NCBI GenBank assembly: GCA_030844895.1
Contig: JAUTDX010000512.1
Location: forward strand, 46,797-110,796
From: Ambrosia x helenae
Lineage: Eukaryota; Streptophyta; Magnoliopsida; Asterales; Asteraceae
Length of the DNA stretch: 64,000 bases
Direction of reading: 5' to 3'
In this document: positions 1 to 11,073 of the stretch, one piece after another
How positions within the stretch are numbered: position 1 is the first letter of the stretch
Layout of the letters: every line of letters begins with the position of its first letter
The notes under the pieces: model-generated
The model's database searches: none
The model's input: only the letters and a program-made list of their open reading frames with translations
What the model was told of the DNA's origin: nothing
Program-made: the position numbers and the translations under genes

Positions 1-1031
1 TTTTTTGCATTATTTTCTGCACGTAGCATCGTTCCATGAGACCCACGATCTTATGTTTTCATTATGGTTTTGCATTTCCAGTTTGTATTTAAGTTGCATC
101 GACGGTGTTACAACGTTGTGGTTTGTTTGCTTTCTAGTTCAACTCTAAAATACTCACACCACATGTTCGAGTTTTGGTAGGATTCAACACAAACCCCTGA
201 CATCTTATACACTCATAGTCCTCGATGAGGCTTGCCAAGAGTACCCATGCTTCTAGGTACTTTTGCCAATCGACATGGAGCGTTGATGATAATGTGCCAG
301 GATGTGGCCGCTACGGTTAGAGGACTGGCAAGAGGAATGTAGCCATTCATTTACAATTGTGGTTATCGACACGTTTATGGTGGTTTTGGTCTCTAGTTGT
401 TTTAGACTGCGCGAAAAGAGGCGAATGTTAAACCTTCTAGAAGGTAACCCCATCATAAAATTACTTTAATCTAATCACATATTTAACTATCAATGAGAGG
501 AGAAATCCACTAATGCAAACCAAGTCTCTTTTAAGTTTAAATCAAATCATTTCTATTTTGGCACAAAAAATCAGTAAAACCAATGAACTTTTCACTTAAA
601 GAAAATATATGATAATTGTGAACAAATTAAGGCCATCAAGTGGACTTCTTGACACCCTAGGACCAGAAAAATTCACCATTACAAAGTTTATACAACACAA
701 CATCCGAAATTAGATTAAAAACAGAAACAAACTACATAGTACAGACCAGTTCTGTTCCGATGTCTACAATCTCAACTCAACGGCTATATTTCATGTTCGA
801 TAATCAAGAATCCAATATGCAAAAATAAGAACTTTTCTCCGGTATTCTCATTATCCTCTACATGGTAATTCGTCACCAGTAACAAAATCCTGAATAGAAT
901 GGTAACATACGGTTTTTATGGAACTTTCTATCTAAAAAGTTTTAACACGTATTGCAAACATACCTGTTGTTTTGCAAGACGACCGACAAAAGCTACATTT
1001 GGGCCTGTTTATGGTTATGCAGTTTTACGTT
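1..1031. other. Downstream flank of TIC22
   Basis: There is no convincing coding region here. The part next to the TIC22 stop (about 600-1031) should hold its 3' UTR on the minus strand. The remainder is AT-rich sequence that I do not recognise. Short ORFs at 253-456 and 899-1087 lack any family signature and are treated as chance. Confidence 0.5.
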
Positions 1032-2805
1032 TTACGCGTTTACAACTTCCCGCAAGTGTTGAGAGTGACTTTTACCAGGTGGAATGAAAATCAGATCTTC
1101 CCAACCTGAATTTTTCTCGCTCATCTGCAACCCAAGACATAAATGTTAATTTAAATTACGATCATATTATATCAGGAAATGAACAGTGGCACATTACCTC
1201 CATTTTTTTCAGAACGTCTTCCAGACTTCCAACCTGTAAAGATCAGAAAACAGCACCATCAGTACAAAATATAGCTTTAAGTGATGTGAGTGAACCGCTA
1301 AGGAAAAGTAAAACGGTTTGCAATACCATAATATGTTGTGCAATCGCAGGTCCTCTAGGTCCTCGTGGAACATTTAACAATTCCTTCTCAATATCCTCCT
1401 GATTTTGTAACAAACATGATTCAGGCGTAAGTCAGTAAAGCATTTTACTTAAAATCTACAGAGGAGGATGTTAGAAAAGTTCAAATACAAACCTTTCGAA
1501 AATATATAGGGCAATAACGTTTGTTTTTCTTCTTTATAACCAAGAGGTCTGACTGTGCAAAGAAATAACAAAATAAAACATAAGAATCATGCGGAAATCA
1601 ATAATTCATACTCCAGTACGGTTGTAACACTCGAGGCGAATCCACATTAATCGTTGACTGTCCGTTTAATAAAGATTGTCCAACCTCAAATACCATCAGC
1701 GCATTTGGGCGCATTGATTATTGATGAGAGGAGAACTTAACATTTAAATGTCCTTAGGTGGGAGCAATTACATAATGGGTGACATGACATCCTGGAAGTC
1801 TCCAGGCAACCAAAAGAAAAGGCGTAAACATCTCGTGATCAAAACACACACTATTGGTTGGCATGAAGGGTGGATATTACAACGGTTACGTTATAAGTTA
1901 AAACTACTTTAAAAATATAAAAATATAAAAGTATCCTTAATTTTGCATCATGTGCACATATAATGTATATATATGTGTGGCCCTAGGGGGGCAAAAGTAA
2001 AGTTGCACTAATTTTAACGTTATTTTACTAATTTTGTGAAAATAACGTTAAAAACGACGGATGGTTAATCATGCATCATGTGGTGGCGTTGATAGCCAAA
2101 AGAGAAGGGGTTACATGCACCAATCAGGCTTGTCCCGATTGCGAAGTGTTGTGTGCCTTATGTTCAATGCTTGATACAAAACCACTATCGAGCCGGGGTC
2201 TCACTGGAAGCAACCTCTCTATTCCCACTGGGTAGAGGTAAGGTTGTCTACATCTTACCCTCCTCAGACCCTACCTTAGCTTTGCTATTGGTGGGATTAA
2301 CTGAGTATGATGATGATGATGATGGTGAGTTATTGTATACATGAGTAACATATTCTGCGTGGTCACAACCGAGCATAGTTTATCAAATGAAACCAGTCAC
2401 ACTCTCAAAGATTACATCTAACAACTAATTTACATACCTGAAAAACAGGAACTCCATCGAACCCACTCTTGGTAGCAGAAGCTTTCAGCTATCAAAATCA
2501 TCACAATATCACATTAATAACAATTAAACCCCGTAAAATTAGTGTGTAATTAATTAACCACAACCTCAATTGCATTCTTGAGTTGAACAGGATCAGGCAA
2601 AAACCGAAACGCAATTCCTTCAACCTTCAACATATAAACCTATATAACCAAATAAAAAAACAGTCTTTACAACAACAAATAACTGAATAAAACTAACTTA
2701 AATGACCCAAATTATAAAAAAAAAAAAACCATCACCTGGTCTAGTGCAATTGGTACAACCTTTGCTTTCCCTCTCAACTCTCCTTTCCTCAATCTAACCT
2801 ACAAT

Positions 2806-2863
<58 letters not shown>

Positions 2864-3319
2864 CTAATTCCTCAATTGCACATAAACTTAAGCATAATAT
2901 AATATTAAATTATTAATCTTTTACCTGAGCAAGAAACGCTTCAGCATCTTCTTGACGAAAACAGAGCAACCCAATTGACTTAAGCCCATTAGGATCAGAT
3001 ATCAGAACAAACTCATTATCAGAATTGCTAACAGTGTACAGCTCTGTTCCAGAAAGAGTCTTGGACACGTGGGCAGAGGATAGAGCCACGTCAAACACAT
3101 GTTTCCCGACAGGAATATTGTTGGTGTCGTCGTCTTGTCGGTGATGGTGAGACAGTGAAGCAAAAGGGATGAGGGACGGAAATGGTTATGTGGGTGTGAT
3201 GGAAAAAGGGTTCTGGTGAGTTCCCGGCGAGTTTCGTCGAGGCGGGTGGCGATGCCGGAGCTTAGCCGGAGAAGATGGTGGTGGAAGAAGGTGAATGGAT
3301 TGGGGTTTGGAGACTCCAT
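1032..3319 (-). CDS. TIC22: TIC22-like chloroplast protein import component, eight exons, one frame break in exon 1
   Basis: Tic22 acts in the intermembrane space of the chloroplast envelope, where it helps precursor proteins pass from the TOC to the TIC complex. Exons on the minus strand are 3319-2925, 2798-2736, 2639-2565, 2488-2438, 1552-1493, 1398-1327, 1233-1198 and 1124-1032, all with GT/AG borders and codon-phase joins. Family signatures read clearly: VSNSDNEFVLISDP and GLLCFRQEDAEAFLAQ in exon 1, a motif around VEGIAFRFLPDP in exon 3, GFDGVPVFQ in exon 4, KNKRYCPIYF in exon 5, and SEKNSGWEDLIFIPPG in the last exon. The start at 3319 (MESPNPNPF) gives about 280 residues, the usual size. 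Exon 1 changes frame between about 3188 and 3100: the opening frame cannot reach the conserved part, and the conserved frame has a TAA at 3186-3188. All later exons are intact, so this is either a one-base sequence error or a recent lesion. Confidence 0.93.
2066..2329 (+). mobile_element. Au-like SINE in TIC22 intron 4
   Basis: The 3' half carries the Au-SINE hallmark: GCCGGGGTCTCACTGG, then CCTCTCTATTCC, GGTAGAGGTAAGG and a GTGGGATTAACTGAGTATG end followed by (GAT)n. The 5' head (TAATCATGCATCATGTGG) is shared with the copy at 15.36-15.62 kb, which lies in the opposite orientation, so the two define the element's length. It sits between TIC22 exons 4 and 5, antisense to the gene. Confidence 0.82.
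2806..2863. repeat. (AC)n(AT)n microsatellite in TIC22 intron 1
   Basis: A run of CA repeats passes directly into TA repeats just upstream (genomic plus sense) of the 5' end of exon 2. It is close to the 3' splice site of intron 1 and is expected to vary in length between individuals. Confidence 0.9.
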
Positions 3320-3390
3320 TACCGATGACAAAACGGAACAAAACAAGAGACTGAATAATAAAGAAACAGAGGTAGTTGGTTATATTAAAT

Positions 3391-3434
3391 TGGGCCTTTG
3401 TATTTCGGCCCATATATTAGTGGTGATTTGGGCT
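3391..3434 (-). promoter_or_regulatory. Cluster of three TGGGCY (site II) motifs upstream of TIC22
   Basis: TGGGCC lies at 3391-3396, GGCCCA at 3408-3413 and TGGGCT at 3429-3434. All fall within 45 bp and about 70-115 bp upstream of the TIC22 ATG. Site II elements (TGGGCY) bind TCP factors and are typical of promoters of plastid, mitochondrial and ribosomal housekeeping genes. I see no good TATA box between the cluster and the ATG. The function is inferred from motif and position. Confidence 0.6.
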
Positions 3435-3546
3435 AACAATGATGTATGTTTTTCTAGGTTAGAGTAGAGGTGGGGTGCACATAACGGTTATTTTCTCTAA
3501 CCGAACCGGCCTTATTGGATTTTTTTCACTTTTTGTTTTGTTTTAA

Positions 3547-3857
3547 GAGCACTCACATCCCATCCATCAAATAGATGTGAGTGTGTCTACCAAATTATAT
3601 GGGGTGAGTGTAAGTGGTTGTGAGTAGAGGAGAGAGAAAATATTTGGTGGAAGCATTGTTCCACCCTAAATATGAAAAGCTACTGTTCACCCATATATAT
3701 ATTTTAATATTTTTATAAGTAGTTGTGAGTGAGGAGAGAGAAAATGTAATGATAAAAATATGATTATTTTAATTAGGAGAGAGAAGATTTAGGGGTTAAT
3801 TAGTGATTTTTAGTGTAATTTGATAGATGAGATTTGGCTGATGGGTTGTGAATGCTC
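3547..3857. mobile_element. Tourist-like (PIF/Harbinger) MITE, TAA target site
   Basis: It starts GAGCACTCACATCCCATC and ends GATGGGTTGTGAATGCTC, which are imperfect inverted repeats. It is flanked on both sides by TAA (3544-3546 and 3858-3860). Length is 311 bp. A second copy at 38595-38907 is inverted, is 313 bp long and shares the GAGAGGAGAGAGAAA-type interior. Confidence 0.82.
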
Positions 3858-3860
3858 TAA

Positions 3861-5210
3861 GATGTTATTACTTTAACTGATTTGGTTATTTACTTTAACC
3901 CACCTATTAATACGAATGCACACAAGAATACTTTTAACTGCTTGTCTATTGATAAACTTTATGAGAATAATATCAACTTACAAGCTATGACTGACCAACC
4001 CCTAGCCTACACCCCATGCCTTGTATTTATATAATTATATCCATACAAGTTCATGAGCCTAGATAAATAGTGAACATATCCAATAGTGAACTTAACCTAA
4101 TAGTGAACTTACATGCAAGTTCACTATTTGCTAAGTTCACTATTAACTATCTTCATTAATTACATGTTCGCTAGGGTCCAAAACATACTAACCATATTCG
4201 TTATTATAACACTAACGAATATATTACAAAATGACTCGACTATCAATCAACCAAAAACGCCACGAATCTAAACAAACCATTTGTCACAAGAAATGCATCA
4301 ACATTGTTGCAAGGTTCCGACGGTGGTGGTGGAGATGCTTTCATCGAACAGGGTCTATGTTGCAGGGTTTCGACGTTGTTGGTAATGAGATGGTTTCGAC
4401 GGATGGTGATGATAAGGTTTGGACAGTGATTGTGAGATGGTTTCAAAAGACAGTGATGATGAGATGGTTTATATGAAAGGTGATGGTAATTTGGTGTTAA
4501 AAATAAATAAAATTCAACCACGACCCTCTCTCACGCCACCATCACCCCCAATAGTCTTAGCAACACTATACCACCCAAGCTAAATGCCACTTTGACATTT
4601 GAGTTCTTTAATTGCTGCTATGTCTGAAGGACCCAAATGGTTGGTTTGCTAGAAAACATTAAATTTACTCGATTTGAACTGTCAAACCGATTCGAAACTT
4701 TTTTATGTTCGATCATATGAAATTGAACCATATAAGTCTGTCGATTAAATTTCGTTCCAGCGGCAATATTGATTTGCCTTTAAATTGTTGGTAGCCACTG
4801 CAAATTTGAATATTTGCCATCACCAGGTGCTTTTCAATTAGTGGAGTATGACATCACAAGCTTGGTGTTTTGTGACATCAATAAAAGCTTCTTTTCCGTC
4901 GGATCTTTTGCAACGTGTTACGCCACCCTCAATTACGGAGCTCCGTTGCTGCTGCTACTTTGGTTTCGATCTCAGTCTCGTTTGGTCACCCCTGCTTTTT
5001 TTTTTTTAAAAAACTTTTATCTCATTTATTTTCTTATTTATTAGAGCATTCAAATGTGTAGAGCACCCGTAGTGGTGATGGTGATTTGGAATTTTAAACG
5101 CTACGTCGTTCTGTCACATCGTTTTAAACCATTCAAAAGTATTTTTTTAAAACAACCTTAAACCATTTCAAACTTTCACTTCATCACCTATTTCCCTTTT
5201 ATTTTTATAC
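3861..5210. other. Intergenic, with a small inverted repeat and degenerate repeats
   Basis: No gene is recognised. It contains the AGTGAAC repeat cluster (listed separately) and a stretch at 4300-4480 with repeated GATGGTTTC-like words. At 5045 there is a TTAGAGCATTCA end resembling the Tourist-like MITE terminus, but I could not find its partner. Confidence 0.4.
4066..4146. repeat. AATAGTGAAC direct repeats and 14-bp perfect inverted repeat
   Basis: TAATAGTGAACTTA at 4098-4111 is perfectly matched in inverse by TAAGTTCACTATTA at 4132-4145. Further copies of AATAGTGAAC occur just upstream, near 4067 and 4082. It could fold as a hairpin. No element is recognised. Confidence 0.7.
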
Positions 5211-5217
5211 CCTCCCT

Positions 5218-5221
5218 CCCC

Positions 5222-5252
<31 letters not shown>

Positions 5253-5262
5253 ACACACACAA
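5218..5262. repeat. Poly(C) run followed by (AC)n
   Basis: About 20 consecutive C bases pass into ACACAC. This is a simple repeat whose length is likely to be poorly determined by sequencing. Confidence 0.9.
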
Positions 5263-7310
5263 AAAACAATTTTTTCGTTTCTCAACCCAATCTAACTTTT
5301 AGAAGCCCAATAACGCCCCTCAACCAATCCCCATATCAAACTGCCTCGTAAACCTCAAGCTTAGTTGTTGAACCATGAATCAGTGTGTGGATGCTCTTGC
5401 TGCCTTGCATCATTAAGATAAATCAAAATTTTGGTCGTGATGCACTCGTAAGGGTTTATAGCTAACTCAATATCCATCGAGTATGTGTGGACTAATTACT
5501 TAATTATCAAAACTACAGTTAACAACTTTCTTTATGCTTATGTTTGTTGTACCTTCAACTTTGGGAGTTTTATAAAAAAAATGGATTTTTTTCATTTTTA
5601 ACTCTAAAGTTTAATCTTTGCAAATGTAAACTTTAAAGTTTCAACCTGTGTCAAATTAACCCTTTTATTAATATGTTTCTCACTTCTAACTTAAAAACTT
5701 CAATGTTTTGCAATTTAACCCCTCTGATTTTTTTTTAGTTTTAACCCAAAGCTTTTCATCTGTCGCAATTTAATCTCAACACTATTTTACTTTCAATTTT
5801 AGTCCCTCATACTTTTCATGTTTCGTAAGTTTCCCGTTTTACGTTTCCTTCTAAATTTTCCGAGTCAACACACCCTAACGTGTGTGTGGGGGATTCAAAG
5901 CTTTTTTTTATCTATTTTTTCCTGCTCGATATGCTCGTCGCAGGCGCTTTGTCCCTTAAAACCTTTGAGGTTCCTTGGTGTCCGGAATCAAAAAAAGTAC
6001 TTGAATAAGCATCTACTATCATCTCTCGTATCCTATGTTTATTATGATTTCTTTCTTAGATTTTAACTTTTAAGTAACTCCAATTATGTTAAAATGACTG
6101 ATAACACTCATATCACTAACAAGTACCAACCATCATCCAACCACACGAGGATCACATTAATGACACATCTCCAAGGCATCTTTTAAAGCTTGGAAAATAA
6201 CTATAATGAATAAAAATTCTTTGTTAAAGTCTTGAGCTTTATGCTAGCTAATCTATCCAAATCTTCCTACCCAACTTTAATTGTATTAAAAAACCTATTT
6301 TAGTAAGTAGGACAACAATCCCTTTGAATATCAAGTTCTTTAGGTAGATTCTGTTTCAAAAGTATTTTTCTATAGAAGCAATTATTATTGAGAATGAATC
6401 TTTAAAGTCCTTAGAATTGCATATTAAATGGTATCTTTTTAACAACCAAAACAACAATATATTCTGCTATCAATTACAATCTTGTTCCTTGCAAGTAGAT
6501 AGGAATAACTTCAAAATAAAGCAAACCACCGGCCAAGTCATGTTTTATGGCAAATGCATCTTTGAAAATGATATAAACTGAACATTAGGTACTCCTTTGA
6601 CCAGCCTCAACCATTGAAGAATTGGAATAAAAGATGTGGACATACAAGTATTAAGTTACTGATAGATTCTGTATTTCGGCATCTTATCAAGCACATGACA
6701 ACAGGTTATCGAATGGTTGTAACCGAACTTAAAGAAATACACTTACGTATATAGTCAATAACAGCTTCCAAGTGTTAAAATTATTAGTGATGGGGGTAAG
6801 ATTGATAATATTCTGCAGAAAAAGCAGGTCAAGCGTTTGAAATAATCGACGACTATGGAATTTCCTCCTAATTACGCTTTTTTGGCAAACATTATATACG
6901 TTTTTCTTAACCTGTACACAGTACCAGGTCGGCCGTGGTGAGGGGCGAATACGCGAAGTGGTCAAAATCCGTTGCAAATACCTTGTTTTAGAGTGGCGGA
7001 TATAGACTAAATTTTAAGAGGTAACGTTACATAATTTTCAGAGGTAACATAATAAAAAAACGTAAAAGACAAAAAAAATTACACTAACCCGCCGGAAACG
7101 TTGAGGGGTAGCGGGCGCTACCCCTCCTAACACACTAGATCCGCCCCTTAGTAGTAACACCAACCTGTGTATTTTGATCATTTCAATGAAAAGTTTACCG
7201 AGCCTTCTTAGAATACTATCAAACGATAACTATTATGAAGAATTCACTTGAATTAGAATTAGATTTTCTTTTTTAACAACAATTTTTTACGCCAATCCAT
7301 ATGTATTATA
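5263..7310. other. Intergenic; possible hAT-type MITE at about 6993-7149
   Basis: Mostly AT-rich with no gene. AGTGGCGGATATAG near 6993 and CTAGATCCGCCCCT ending near 7149 form imperfect inverted ends like those of the hAT MITEs further along, but no matching 8-bp target duplication is visible. The 82-residue ORF at 6729-6977 has no recognisable features. Confidence 0.4.
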
Positions 7311-7440
7311 TGCACTTGAATAAGATTTTCTTTTTGAACAACAATTTTATTACGCCAATCCGCTTTGGGCGGGACTCGTACCCTTGAGCTCAAAGGGAGA
7401 AATACCTTAACTCTAATAACTTTGCTAATTTGACCAAAAC
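7311..7440 (-). mobile_element. tRNA-derived SINE fragment with LINE-like tail
   Basis: Read on the minus strand, a box-A-like stretch (TTAGCAAAGTTATTAG) is followed by a box-B-like GGGTACGAGTCC, then GGATTGGCGTAATAAAATTG and the tail TTGTTGTTCAAAAAG. The 3' part (GGATTGGCGTAA...TTGTTGTT) occurs a second time just beyond, near 7262-7300, so the end is duplicated or two elements are nested. No clear target duplication was found. Confidence 0.45.
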
Positions 7441-7655
7441 CCCGACCTAACTTGTTTAGAGTTCAAGGTCGAAACCTTAAATTTTCTGTTTTAGGAACTT
7501 ATTTTTTTCTTATGAACAATCAAGGTGTTCAAGCAAGTGCCGGGTTGATATTAGTTATCTTGTATGTAAAAATAAAACTTAGAAAGTAAAAATACAACTT
7601 AGAGAATATATACTCTAAGAGTGTCAAATCTGGATATAGCTATATCATCAAGTTA

Positions 7656-7870
7656 AGGGCTGTATGGTAATCTCTTAATCAGCCTCTTAACCATTCAGTT
7701 CTGAATTATTCAGCATTCAAACTGTTTGTTTAAGCATCTGAATGGAATGGTTAAGTGCTGAACCATTACGCTAATAAGAGATGCTGAATGATTCAGCTCT
7801 TAATCATTCAGAGCCTCTTAACCATTCAGATCATCTTAATGATTCAGCACTTAATCAACCAAACAACCCC
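7656..7870. mobile_element. PIF/Harbinger-type MITE, TTA target site
   Basis: The ends AGGGCTGTATGGT and ACCAAACAACCCC (outer parts of an imperfect TIR) are flanked by TTA at 7653-7655 and 7871-7873. The interior is built from many copies of words such as CTTAACCATTCAG and CTGAATGATTCAG in both orientations. The same family recurs at 43324-43638. Confidence 0.8.
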
Positions 7871-8306
7871 TTAATTGATACTTGGAGTTCGATAATTAAT
7901 ACTTGATTTTTATTACTTTTTTTTATAAACATACATGGATAAATTTATTATTTTTTATAGTTAAATCTAATTTTATTATATGCTTTTATATTTATAAAAA
8001 AAAAGATATTAAAACATTCTAAATTCAAAATACTACTATTTATTAGTATTATTGTTTGATAGCTAGTATATAAACTATTTTAAACTATATAAATTACCGT
8101 TTTCTAGTATGGAAGTGGGGTGGGTCCGACTCAAAATTCGTTACCAACATAACGAAGAGAAAAGTCTAATTAATCAAAGACGTAGATATTTGGTTAAAAT
8201 ACGATTCCGTGTATCTAACTATTCTTAACATCCAAATCAAAAAAAGTTCAAAAAAAAAAAAAAGAAAGAAAGAAAAGAATATTAGCATGTAAGTGTACGT
8301 TGAGAA

Positions 8307-8317
8307 TATATATATAT
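8307..8317 (+). promoter_or_regulatory. TATA box of the 8.4 kb EF-hand gene
   Basis: An uninterrupted TATATATATAT run lies about 85-95 bp before the ATG at 8403, a normal spacing for a TATA box plus a short 5' UTR. Confidence 0.5.
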
Positions 8318-8402
8318 GTTGAGCCTCTTTGCAACTCAAACCACTTTCCCCAATCGTTAATAACATAAATCCTTCATTAATTCCAGTCATCTTTCTCTAC
8401 AT

Positions 8403-8675
8403 ATGCGAATGTGGCGCGTTAGACAAGCTGAAGTTCCCTTGACAGAAGAGCAATTAGAGGGTTTGATCAGAAAATTTGATACCAATGGAGATGGCAAGAT
8501 TAGTCGAATGGAATTGAAGGTAGGCTTTAGGGGTCTTGGGTTACGTTTTGTAGGCTTTAAAGCTTTTTTCGCAGTGCGTCATGCTGATGCTAACGGCGAT
8601 GGTGTTATCACGGATGAAGAGATCAACAAGCTTGCAAAATATGCTTATAACAAGTGGAACATTTCGATCAAGTAA
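8403..8675 (+). CDS. Small calmodulin-like EF-hand calcium-binding protein (90 aa)
   Basis: A single-exon protein with one EF-hand pair. Loop 1 is residues 26-37 (DTNGDGKISRME) and loop 2 is residues 62-73 (DANGDGVITDEE). Positions 1, 3, 5 and 12 of both loops hold the expected Asp/Asn/Asp/Glu ligands, so both should bind calcium. The domain is preceded by a basic, Trp-containing N-terminus and there is no signal peptide or membrane segment. Proteins of this kind sense calcium, in the cytosol or nucleus, and bind target proteins; the partner is unknown. The ATG at 8403 is followed by a second in-frame ATG at 8409, and either could start. A diverged relative lies 6.3 kb downstream in the same orientation, suggesting an old local duplication. 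Confidence 0.88.
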   Translation: MRMWRVRQAEVPLTEEQLEGLIRKFDTNGDGKISRMELKVGFRGLGLRFVGFKAFFAVRHADANGDGVITDEEINKLAKYAYNKWNISIK

Positions 8676-9910
8676 GAGCTTCCCTAGGGGTTTAAGTATT
8701 GTATCAAAACATACTTTGTTTTATGGTGTTTTGGTGTGCCTTTATTTTCTGTTGCTAAGTTGTATTTAGGCCAAGTGTGAACCTTCAACCGTCTTCATAT
8801 TGTATGATCAATATCAAGAAGAATGAGTTGTATAGTTCGTATTGTAAACTTTAGTTTGTAAGCAATATTAATTACTAGTTTTGTTCATTGCTTAGTTTCT
8901 AAGCCCTAACACAAGTTAATTTGTCAACCACAAAAAAGAAAACAACTATATCACAACGGAATGAATGAAAGAGATACGACTATAAAAGCATTATCTGTTT
9001 ACGCATATACTTGTCACTCACGGTTGATTAAACCCATAAGTGACGAAGATTTTGAAAGTGCGAGAAACATGTTAACAAACTGGATAGAGATTAGAGCATA
9101 TGTATCCTACTCGAGAGAACCAACGAAATTATCTCCTATATTCGAAATTAATGTTTTTTGGTCACGTTCTTTAATTCACGAATTCACAATCACGTTCTTT
9201 ATTTCTCATATTTGAGTTGTATCCGATTGGATTTTTCGGTAGAACCACCGAAATAATTCGATCTGAAAGTGATTACACGCCTATCAGATCATCCGGGAAT
9301 ATCTAATTTCCCCAACCCACTCCCTCTTTTACCTAAGTGTACATATATGCCCCCACATACCTCATTGTGGGTGCTCTTACTAGTGTTGTCACAATCTGTG
9401 TCGGATATAGAAGAAAATTTCAGAGCCATCCTAAAATTTTCTTTTACCGTACATTTGTACAATTCATACAATGTAAAATACAACCTTCTATTAATGTTGA
9501 GGGGTATCTCTCATTCTCTTGCACCCCCTGGGTTCCACATATATCCACCCCTGGTCACAATGAAGTAGATGTCAAGTTTCTAGGTTCTTCAAAAAAATAA
9601 TCACATAGTGTTAAACTCAGCAGGAAATTTATTATTGGTTGTATATGGTACTTTTTAATTATATTAAGGTTACAAGAGCATTTTGAAGGTAAACTTGGTT
9701 GTCGCAGCATGGGCTAGGGATTCAACATTGGCCCATATTTTTAACTGGCATGGAGGATCCATCATTGGCAAGATGTGTTAATGTAAATTAATTTTACATC
9801 TGATTTAACTTGAGGAAAATTTAACGCACTAAACTTTAAATGATTATACATTTTCAATTAACCCTTTATAAAATCTAAATATGAACATTTTTCAAAATCA
9901 CTTTAACTTA
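8676..9910. other. Intergenic after the first EF-hand gene
   Basis: The first 200 bp likely hold the 3' UTR of the EF-hand gene. The ORF at 8961-9215 (84 aa) and overlapping ORFs at 9269-9600 show no family motif, and I do not call them genes. Confidence 0.45.
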
Positions 9911-9924
9911 AACTTAAGGGTTAT

Positions 9925-10053
9925 GGGATTCATACACCATGTGACGTCACATTCTGGGGGTGTGACATCACATTCTGAGGTATGTGGCAGCCTTTTATTG
10001 GTATGTGATGTGGGCCATGGTGTATGAATCCTAAATAAGGGGTGTATGAATCC
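9925..10053. repeat. Short inverted-repeat element with CATACACC ends (copy 1)
   Basis: GGATTCATACACCATG near the left end is inversely matched by CATGGTGTATGAATCC. A further GGTGTATGAATCCTAA copy follows. The interior has GTGACGTCAC and a GGTATGTGG motif. An inverted relative lies at about 35123-35262. This is probably a MITE, but the borders are uncertain. Confidence 0.55.
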
Positions 10054-10145
10054 TAATTACCTAAACTTAAACGTGCTAATGAGTAAACCTATTTATTAAA
10101 TGAGTCATGTTCAAACGGCCATTTAATAAATGAGTTACATTAGCT

Positions 10146-11065
10146 TTTTTTTTTTTTTTTTTTTTGAGAATTGAACTTCATTAAAACCAACCAACAACGA
10201 CAACTATCTCCAAGATGGAGAAAGTAGCCGAAAACCAAAACAAAAATATACAAACAATCACATTACATCAAATAAGCACCATCGATTCCAATCCACTACC
10301 CCCTCTTTAAACCTATGTTTATACCAAAGAAACCCCAAAGACTTGATCTCCGCCACCATACCCGCCACGTTCGAATCTTTACTATTGAACACCTTCTCAT
10401 TCATGGCTCTCCAGAGTCTCCAGCACGAGATGATAATGATACCGTGAAGAATCGCTTTCTTTACCCCCGAAACACCACTATGCTCATGCAAATTAACCAA
10501 ATCTTTAACGTGAAACACAAACGGCCTGGGGATCTTGCACCACGACGCAATCGCATTCCAAACCCCCATCGAGGTGACACAACCGGTGAGAACATGCTCA
10601 ATAGACTCCTCATACGCTTCGCACCACACACACATTTGATTATCAATAGCAATGCTTCTGCGAACCAGCGCAACCTTGGTCGGGAGACGATCCAAAAAGG
10701 CGCGCCACATAAAGATGTTGCATTTGGTCGGCACCCAAGAACTCCACCGGAAATCGAAAGAAGAGTCGGAAGCCACAGGCCCACGCAGCCACCGCTTGAC
10801 AGCAGCTACCTCAAACGAGCAATCAGGCCCTGCAGCCCAAGTCCACGAATCCTCTGCAGAACCCAAGGAAACCGACTGCAATAAGGATTCAAGAGATACT
10901 TTGTCAGCGAGTTCTTCAGCAGAAAATGGGGCTCTAGTCCACTCCCAGCAAATGACTCTGTTACCATCTACATACTTCAACCGAGTAGCAAGCGTGACCC
11001 GTTTGGACTTCTCAATAGCGAACAGAGTACGAAACGTATTTTTTAGCGGTTCTATCCCCAACCAC
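10146..11065 (-). mobile_element. 5'-truncated L1-type LINE with zf-RVT domain and poly(A)
   Basis: On the minus strand a 267-residue ORF (11061-10258) holds the C-terminal end of a plant LINE ORF2. It has the zf-RVT pattern: FDFRWSSWVPTKCNIFMWRA, then RLPTK, then CVWC with the downstream ESIEHVLTGC. The reverse transcriptase and endonuclease parts are missing. A 3' UTR follows and then a run of about 20 A (T on the plus strand from 10146). The insert is bounded by an 8-bp repeat, CATTAGCT, at 10138-10145 and 11066-11073. This is a classic 5'-truncated insertion with the coding frame still open to the break point. Confidence 0.85.
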
Positions 11066-11073
11066 CATTAGCT

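Noticed and set aside
8961..9600. Small ORFs downstream of the first EF-hand gene
   Set aside because: No domain, no codon bias or splice evidence, and they overlap each other on both strands.
10315..11071. Plus-strand ORFs over the LINE fragment
   Set aside because: They are antisense shadows of the zf-RVT coding frame on the minus strand.
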